A stretch of DNA of 10,596 bases from Planctomycetota bacterium (GTDB lineage: Bacteria; Planctomycetota; Planctomycetia; Pirellulales; Lacipirellulaceae). The notes under the pieces are model-generated. The model was not told the origin of the DNA, searched no databases, and was given only the letters and a program-made list of their open reading frames with translations. The stretch spans positions 1 to 10,596 of the forward strand of contig JAKEGR010000166.1 of the NCBI GenBank assembly GCA_022615465.1, written 5' to 3'. Positions within the stretch are counted from its first letter, which is position 1. Each line of letters begins with the position of its first letter. Position numbers and translations under genes: made by a program. Positions 6,431 through 10,596 of this stretch are shown here, one piece after another.

Positions 6431-7923
6431 GAAACACCCGCGATACCAATCTGTTGTTCGAACTTTCCGAAACCGGTCGTCGCGCGCATCGGCTGCCGGC
6501 GTGCGACGTGCCGGAGCGGCCGGTGGGCGAATTGGTGCCGGCCAGTGCGCTGGCCGCGGCGCCGCCTGCCTTGCCGGAACTCTCCGAGCCGCAGGTCGTG
6601 CGACACTTTGCGAACCTCTCGCAACTCAACATGAGCGTCGATACACACTTCTATCCGCTCGGCTCCTGCACGATGAAGTACAACCCGAAGCGGAACGAGC
6701 GCGTCGCCGCCATGCCCGGCTTCTCCGACCTGCACCCGTATCAATCGGAAGGGACGCTGCAAGGCATGTTGCAGTTGTTGTACGAGCTGCAGGAGTATCT
6801 CCAGGAAATTTCCGGCCTCGATGCGTGCTCATTGCAACCCTCCGCGGGCGCGCACGGCGAGTTGACGGCCCTCTGGGTCGCGGCCACCTACTTCCGCGAT
6901 CGTGGCGAAAAGCGCACCAAGGTCCTTGTGCCGGATAACGCCCACGGCACGAACCCCGCCAGCGCCGCGATGGCCGGCTTCACAACCGTCACGGTGAAAA
7001 CGCTGCCCAGCGGCACGCTCGACATAGACGACCTCCGCCGCCATCTCGACAACCAAATCGCCGTGTTCATGATCACCAATCCGAACACAGTCGGCATCTT
7101 CGAGCCGAGAATTCGCGAGATTGCCGATGCGGTCCACCAGGCCGGCGGGCTCGTGTATCTCGACGGCGCCAACATGAACGCGATCCTCGGCATCGCCCGG
7201 CCCGGCGATTTCGGCGCCGACATGCAGCATTACAATCCTCACAAAACCTTCAGCGGCCCGCACGGCGGCGGCGGGCCAGGCGCCGGGCCAATTTGCGTGA
7301 CCGAGAAACTCGCGCCCTATTTGCCGGCGCCGGTGGTCATCAAGACAACTGAACCCTCCCCTGACCCCTCCCTGCAAGGGAGGGAAACCGATCGCTACCA
7401 CCTTGATTACGATCGTCCGAAATCGATCGGCCGCGTGCGGGCGTTCTTCGGCAACGTCGGCGTTTTGGTGCGGGCTTATTGTTACATCCGCACGCACGGC
7501 CCGGACGGCCTGCGCCGCGTGAGCGAAAACGCCGTGCTCAACGCCAACTACCTGCTCAGCCGCGTAAAGCACTGCCTTCCCGTGCCGCAGGGCGATCGCT
7601 GCATGCACGAATTCGTCGCCTCGGCCGCCAAAGTGAAAACCGAAAAAGGAATCTCCGCGATGGACCTCGCCAAGCGGCTGTTGGATTTCGGCTTCCACGC
7701 GCCAACGGTTTACTTCCCGCTCACCGTGAAAGAATCGATCATGGTCGAGCCGACGGAAACCGAAAGCAAGGAAACGCTCGACGCATTCGCCGATACACTA
7801 ATCCGCATCATGGAGGAAGACGCCGACCTGTTGCACGACGCGCCGCACACCACGCCAATCAGTCGCCCGGATGAAGTCCGCGCCGCCCGCCAGCCGATGC
7901 TCGTCTGGCCGGAGACTTATTGA
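6427..7923 (+). CDS. gcvPB: Glycine dehydrogenase (decarboxylating) subunit 2, PLP-binding
   Basis: This is the beta half of the P protein and carries the pyridoxal phosphate. The Schiff-base lysine is K273 in 'NPHKTFSGPHGGGGPGAGP'. Other landmarks are 'THFYPLGSCTMKYNPK' (about 73-88), 'LQPSAGAHGELTAL', 'DNAHGTNPASAAMAGF', 'TNPNTVGIFE', and 'DYDRPKSIGRVRAFFGN'. The 498-aa length fits the family. ATG 6427 was chosen because it overlaps the gcvPA stop (ATGA) and matches the family start; an upstream in-frame start would read back into gcvPA. A GC-rich palindrome adds about 12 residues at 309-320 ('EPSPDPSLQGRE'), between 'VVIK' and the conserved 'DYDRPKSIGR'. The last gene of the apparent cluster starts 99 bp downstream. 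Confidence 0.96.
   Translation: MRNTRDTNLLFELSETGRRAHRLPACDVPERPVGELVPASALAAAPPALPELSEPQVVRHFANLSQLNMSVDTHFYPLGSCTMKYNPKRNERVAAMPGFSDLHPYQSEGTLQGMLQLLYELQEYLQEISGLDACSLQPSAGAHGELTALWVAATYFRDRGEKRTKVLVPDNAHGTNPASAAMAGFTTVTVKTLPSGTLDIDDLRRHLDNQIAVFMITNPNTVGIFEPRIREIADAVHQAGGLVYLDGANMNAILGIARPGDFGADMQHYNPHKTFSGPHGGGGPGAGPICVTEKLAPYLPAPVVIKTTEPSPDPSLQGRETDRYHLDYDRPKSIGRVRAFFGNVGVLVRAYCYIRTHGPDGLRRVSENAVLNANYLLSRVKHCLPVPQGDRCMHEFVASAAKVKTEKGISAMDLAKRLLDFGFHAPTVYFPLTVKESIMVEPTETESKETLDAFADTLIRIMEEDADLLHDAPHTTPISRPDEVRAARQPMLVWPETY
7352..7384. repeat. In-frame GC-rich palindrome inside gcvPB
   Basis: A C-rich lead precedes a stem CCCTCCCT (7366-7373) and AGGGAGGG (7377-7384), a perfect 8-bp pairing around a GCA loop. 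Its layout (C-rich lead, then a C-rich/G-rich stem with a 3-nt loop) is that of the two rnr elements, but the sequence differs, so it is a related or parallel family. It is translated as 'PSPDPSLQGR' within GcvPB, where family members usually have only a few variable residues. Confidence 0.7.
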
Positions 7924-8022
7924 TGACTGCGCGACGAATGAACCATGGTGCATGTATTTTGCCCGTAAAACCGGGCTTCCGTTGGGCGCCCTCGGCCCAT
8001 TGGCAGCGCAACGGTCAATAGA

Positions 8023-8886
8023 ATGGCATCGCCCGCCGCATCCACGGTGAATCAAACGGGGTTCTTGGTGGGCAGTGTCCATCCTACCGAATGTCGCCTG
8101 ATCATCGACCCGCCCGCGCCGGGGGCGTGGAACATGGCCGTCGACGAAGCACTCTTGCTCGAAGCGGCCGAGAACGGCACCGCCACGCTTCGGCTCTATC
8201 AGTGGGACAAGCCGACTGTTTCGCTCGGCTACTTCCAATGTTACGAAGACCGCCACCAGCACGCCGCCAGCCGCGAGTGTGCCATCGTTCGCCGACAAAC
8301 GGGTGGCGGCGCGATTTTGCACGACCGCGAACTGACCTACAGCCTGGTCCTTCCCGCCAGCCATCCGCTCGCCGGCCAGAATACGCCGCTGGTCACGGCC
8401 GTACATCAGACACTAAGCGATTTAATGACGCCTTGGCTTGCCCAAAGCGGCTCACAATGGCATCTCCAACTAAGAAACGCTCAGTCCGCTTCACGCGACG
8501 CAACTGAGCCATTCCTCTGCTTTCAACGTCGCTCCCCTGGCGACCTGTTGTTGGTCAGCACACCGACTCCTGCCAGCAACCAGAACGCGGCCGTTGCCGG
8601 CTGGAAGATCCTCGGTAGTGCGCAGCGGCGTCACCGTGGTGCAATCCTCCAGCATGGCAGCTTGATCCTCGAAACTTCGCCTGCCGCGCCGGAGATTCCC
8701 GGATTTCGCGATCTCGCCGGTGTTCGCTTGAACTTCGACGAATTGGCGTTCGCTCTGCCGCCACTGGTTGGAAAGGTTCTGCGTCTCCCCATGCGTGGCG
8801 CCCGACTTCCCGACGCGATGCGACAATTGTCCACGGCCATCGAAATCAGCAAATACGGCCATCCTGCCTGGACAAAAGGCCGTTAA
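8023..8886 (+). CDS. Octanoyltransferase LipM-like (biotin/lipoate A/B ligase family)
   Basis: The protein (287 aa) belongs to the BPL/LplA/LipB fold. It has 'WNMAVDEALL' (about 37-46), 'LRLYQWDKPTVSLGYFQ', the lipoate-pocket motif 'RRQTGGGAILH' (R90 to about H100), and 'GWKILGSAQRRHRGAILQHGSL' with K195 (the motif spans about 194-215). C166 in 'FLCFQRRSPGD' sits where LipM octanoyltransferases have their catalytic cysteine, and the following '..K..GSAQ.R....LQHGS' matches LipM. This favours octanoyl transfer from octanoyl-ACP to GcvH over ATP-dependent lipoate ligation, but the two are hard to separate by eye. Position directly after gcvPB supports a role in lipoylating GcvH K66. ATG 8023 is the first in-frame start; the residues before about 28 look unconserved, so the true start could be later. 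No Shine-Dalgarno is seen. Confidence 0.8.
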   Translation: MASPAASTVNQTGFLVGSVHPTECRLIIDPPAPGAWNMAVDEALLLEAAENGTATLRLYQWDKPTVSLGYFQCYEDRHQHAASRECAIVRRQTGGGAILHDRELTYSLVLPASHPLAGQNTPLVTAVHQTLSDLMTPWLAQSGSQWHLQLRNAQSASRDATEPFLCFQRRSPGDLLLVSTPTPASNQNAAVAGWKILGSAQRRHRGAILQHGSLILETSPAAPEIPGFRDLAGVRLNFDELAFALPPLVGKVLRLPMRGARLPDAMRQLSTAIEISKYGHPAWTKGR

Positions 8887-9040
8887 GCATCACCACCGCA
8901 AGGACCGACATAAGGGATAGCAGTCTGTTGAACTGGAAAACGGGCAAAAATCTCTCCACGGAAGAACGGCAGTTGGCTTGCGCAAATGAGCGATTGACAG
9001 CTATCCCGGGGGCAGGCGACGATGGTGCATCGCTTAAAAC

Positions 9041-9069
9041 TTGCCACCACCCAAATGGGGCGATATGCT
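9041..9069 (+). promoter_or_regulatory. Possible sigma70 promoter upstream of the FHA gene
   Basis: TTGCCA (9041-9046; 5 of 6 to the -35 consensus), a 17-base spacer, then TATGCT (9064-9069; 4 of 6 to the -10 consensus). If used, the FHA mRNA would have a leader of about 210 bases containing the hairpin at 9141-9206. Pattern match only. Confidence 0.3.
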
Positions 9070-9140
9070 GGAGATAGAGGAACTCTAGAATGCGGCGAGT
9101 TTATTGGAGGCCAGTGGTACTTCAACGATGACTTGGTGTT

Positions 9141-9206
9141 TGGGTGCCATTGCTGGCTTGTCCAACCTTGCCAGATCATGGGTGGACAAGCCAGCCGTGG
9201 TACCCA
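9141..9206. repeat. Inverted repeat with 24-bp arms upstream of the FHA gene
   Basis: The left arm 9141-9164 (core GCTGGCTTGTCCA) and right arm 9183-9206 (core TGGACAAGCCAGC) are complementary at 21 of 24 positions. In RNA two of the three exceptions become G-U pairs, leaving one mismatch, around an 18-nt loop. It resembles a dispersed planctomycete 'GGTGCCA..GCTGGCTTGTCCA' repeat that I recall, possibly a small non-autonomous mobile palindrome. No transposase or target duplication is visible. Confidence 0.75.
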
Positions 9207-9288
9207 TTGATTCAGGCTTGAAGGTCCACTAGATTGTCTCGTAACTTGGTTTGCTCGTTCGTCCGTGGAATTTTGGGGCGCAGCGAAG

Positions 9289-10059
9289 ATGGAGTTAAAG
9301 TTAGTCGTCCTGGCAGGTGCCAAACAGGGCACGGAAATCCCCTTGAAAAAGGAAAGGTTCGTCATCGGGCGGGCGAAGGAGTGCGCACTGCGCGCCGGCA
9401 GCGAAGCAATCAGCCGGCAACACTGCGTGGTCCAGCGCCGTGACAACCAGTGGACGGTACGCGATCTCGGCAGCCGGAATGGCACCTTTGTCAATGACCA
9501 GCGGATTGAAACGGAAACGCCCCTCGAAGCCGGTCAGGAACTCCGCGTTGGGCCATTGCGTTTTCTCGTTGCCCAGCTAGCCAAGGCGGCGGCCAGTGAA
9601 GCGGTTCAACCGCTCGAGGCCAAGGCCATCAAGCAACCACCCGTCCGAGACGTGGCAGACGTCGCCCAGCGGACGGCGGACAGGTCGGAGAGCGAGACCA
9701 CGGAAGACGATGTTTCGTCCTGGCTGCTCGGGACATCCAACACCAGTTCGGAGGCCATGCTGAAGGAGACCCGCGCTCTCCGTATGGAAGAGACAACTTC
9801 CTTGAAGCACGTGGCCGCCAAACCGGGAGCGGCGTCCGCCGAGGAATCGACGGTGGATCAGGAATCGTCCCCACCAACCGCGAATGACGCGGCCGAACCG
9901 TCCGCGGAACAGAAGAGCGGCTGGGATTGGTTCAAATTAGGCAAAGGCGCCGCCAAGAAAAAAGTCGGCAAACTGCCTCCACGCTCCACCGATGCCCAGA
10001 GCAAGGATAGTCGCGAAGCGGCGACCGACATCCTCCGCGGAATGACGCGACGCCACTAG
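9289..10059 (+). CDS. FHA-domain protein with long low-complexity tail
   Basis: The first ~90 residues form a forkhead-associated domain, which binds phosphothreonine peptides in signalling. The diagnostic residues are present: 'VIGRAKEC' (G27, R28), 'ISRQHC' (S42, H45), and 'DLGSRNGTFVND' (N64 to T66). The rest (about 95-256) is polar, rich in Ala, Glu, Ser and Thr, and probably disordered, with two islands: 'DDVSSWLLG' near the middle, and a C-terminal amphipathic, basic 'DSREAATDILRGMTRRH'. I recall similar endings in other planctomycete FHA proteins, so the tail may be a docking peptide, but that is inference. There is no membrane segment or signal peptide. ATG 9289 gives the family start 'MELKLVVLAG'; a GTG at 9265 would add eight unconserved residues. 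No kinase or phosphatase gene is next to it, so its partner is unknown. Confidence 0.85.
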   Translation: MELKLVVLAGAKQGTEIPLKKERFVIGRAKECALRAGSEAISRQHCVVQRRDNQWTVRDLGSRNGTFVNDQRIETETPLEAGQELRVGPLRFLVAQLAKAAASEAVQPLEAKAIKQPPVRDVADVAQRTADRSESETTEDDVSSWLLGTSNTSSEAMLKETRALRMEETTSLKHVAAKPGAASAEESTVDQESSPPTANDAAEPSAEQKSGWDWFKLGKGAAKKKVGKLPPRSTDAQSKDSREAATDILRGMTRRH

Positions 10060-10202
10060 AATTGTCGGTCTTTCCTCGCACGTTCCTGCTACGTAGGATG
10101 CAGGGAGCCGTATCTTATGTGACACCACGAACGCGATCTCCCCAGGCTAACCGGACCACCACTCGCGCCTCTTAACCCTTTGCGCCAAGAACTCTACTTT
10201 CC

Positions 10203-10454
10203 ATGAACGACGAACGACGAATTTCCAACCGACGCATCGCGGGCCTGTTGGGGCTGGCATTCGACGCCGATGACGGCCACAAACGGATCACTCGCGGAAA
10301 AAATTTCTTGCTGGCTGGTGGCTCGGATGAGACTCACACGCTGATGCGTGAAGTGATCGTCAAAGTCAATGAACGCCTTGACGAACGCGGATGCGAGCTT
10401 GCCGATGTTACCGTCGACGAACTCCGCGAACTGCTCGACGAGGTGCAGCCGTAG
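10203..10454 (+). CDS. Small protein of unknown function (83 aa)
   Basis: I do not recognise this family with certainty. The frame is coding-like: it shows the GC-rich third-position preference of its neighbours and ends in a regular acidic helix pattern 'VTVDELRELLDE'. The N-terminus is basic ('MNDERRISNRRIAGLLGLAF'), and the middle has 'HKRITRGKNFLLAGGSDETHTLM', then a predicted helix 'REVIVKVNERLDERG'. It is soluble-looking, with no cysteine pair for metal and no membrane segment. It lies 143 bp after the FHA gene on the same strand. The ATG at 10203 is the only reasonable start; no Shine-Dalgarno is visible. Its function is not inferable from context. Confidence 0.7.
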   Translation: MNDERRISNRRIAGLLGLAFDADDGHKRITRGKNFLLAGGSDETHTLMREVIVKVNERLDERGCELADVTVDELRELLDEVQP

Positions 10455-10596
10455 ATCAGGCTGACGCGAAATGCCGCTTCCGCCCGTCGTTTCACGCTCC
10501 CACGTCGACGAATTCCGCGGCCTGCGGCGAGAAGGAATCACTGTCGGACGTCACTTGGGACTCCACGGCACTGGCTGAACGCTCCGCGAGCGAGAT

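Larger units (their letters stand above)
8887..9288. other. Non-coding gap between lipM-like gene and FHA gene
   Basis: This 402-bp stretch is less GC-rich and less coding-like than its surroundings. It contains a possible promoter (9041-9069) and a strong hairpin repeat (9141-9206). A 62-codon plus-strand frame (9022-9210) crosses the hairpin arm and has no recognisable protein pattern, so I do not call it a gene. I see no terminator with a T-run after the lipM-like gene. Confidence 0.6.

Noticed and set aside
9022..9210. 62-codon plus-strand frame in the 8887-9288 gap
   Set aside because: It ends inside the right arm of an inverted repeat, and the coding pattern is unlike its neighbours.
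8883..9494. 203-codon minus-strand frame across the gap and the FHA gene
   Set aside because: It overlaps the FHA domain and both arms of the hairpin, and its translation has no recognisable pattern.
10471..10578. 35-codon plus-strand frame at the right edge
   Set aside because: It is short, proline/arginine-rich, without a ribosome-binding site or recognised pattern. It may be chance; the next gene probably lies beyond the window.

Overview
The window looks like chromosomal DNA from a planctomycete, probably of the Pirellulales. The grounds are GC-rich coding DNA, mostly start codons without a clear Shine-Dalgarno, an FHA protein with a long low-complexity tail, and several families of dispersed palindromic repeats. 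I know such repeats from planctomycete genomes, but the species call is inference. Every gene I support is on the plus strand.

Region 1 (1-3137) is RNA turnover. It holds the 3' part of a YhaM-type HD-domain 3'-5' exoribonuclease, then a complete RNase R (rnr). The rnr frame carries two copies of one 37-bp palindromic element, read in two different frames.

Region 2 (3138-8886) is the glycine cleavage system: gcvT, gcvH, gcvPA, gcvPB, then a LipM-like octanoyltransferase that probably lipoylates GcvH. A candidate sigma70 promoter with an overlapping 7-5-7 dyad precedes gcvT. gcvH-gcvPA and gcvPA-gcvPB overlap by 1 and 4 bases, so they should be translationally coupled. gcvT and gcvH are separated by a ~159-bp imperfect inverted repeat that also encodes the last 13 residues of GcvT. 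A third, related GC-rich palindrome sits in frame inside gcvPB. Together the proteins decarboxylate glycine (GcvPA/PB), carry the aminomethyl group on lipoyl-GcvH, and pass the one-carbon unit to tetrahydrofolate (GcvT). The L-protein (Lpd) and lipoate synthase (LipA) are not in the window.

Region 3 (8887-10596) starts with a ~400-bp gap holding a possible promoter and a strong 24-bp-arm hairpin. An FHA-domain signalling protein and a small 83-aa protein of unknown function follow. The last 142 bases show no gene I can support.

I found no defence system, CRISPR array, tRNA, rRNA, transposase or phage gene. The most notable signal is the set of palindromic repeats that enter or extend essential-type coding sequences without breaking them.
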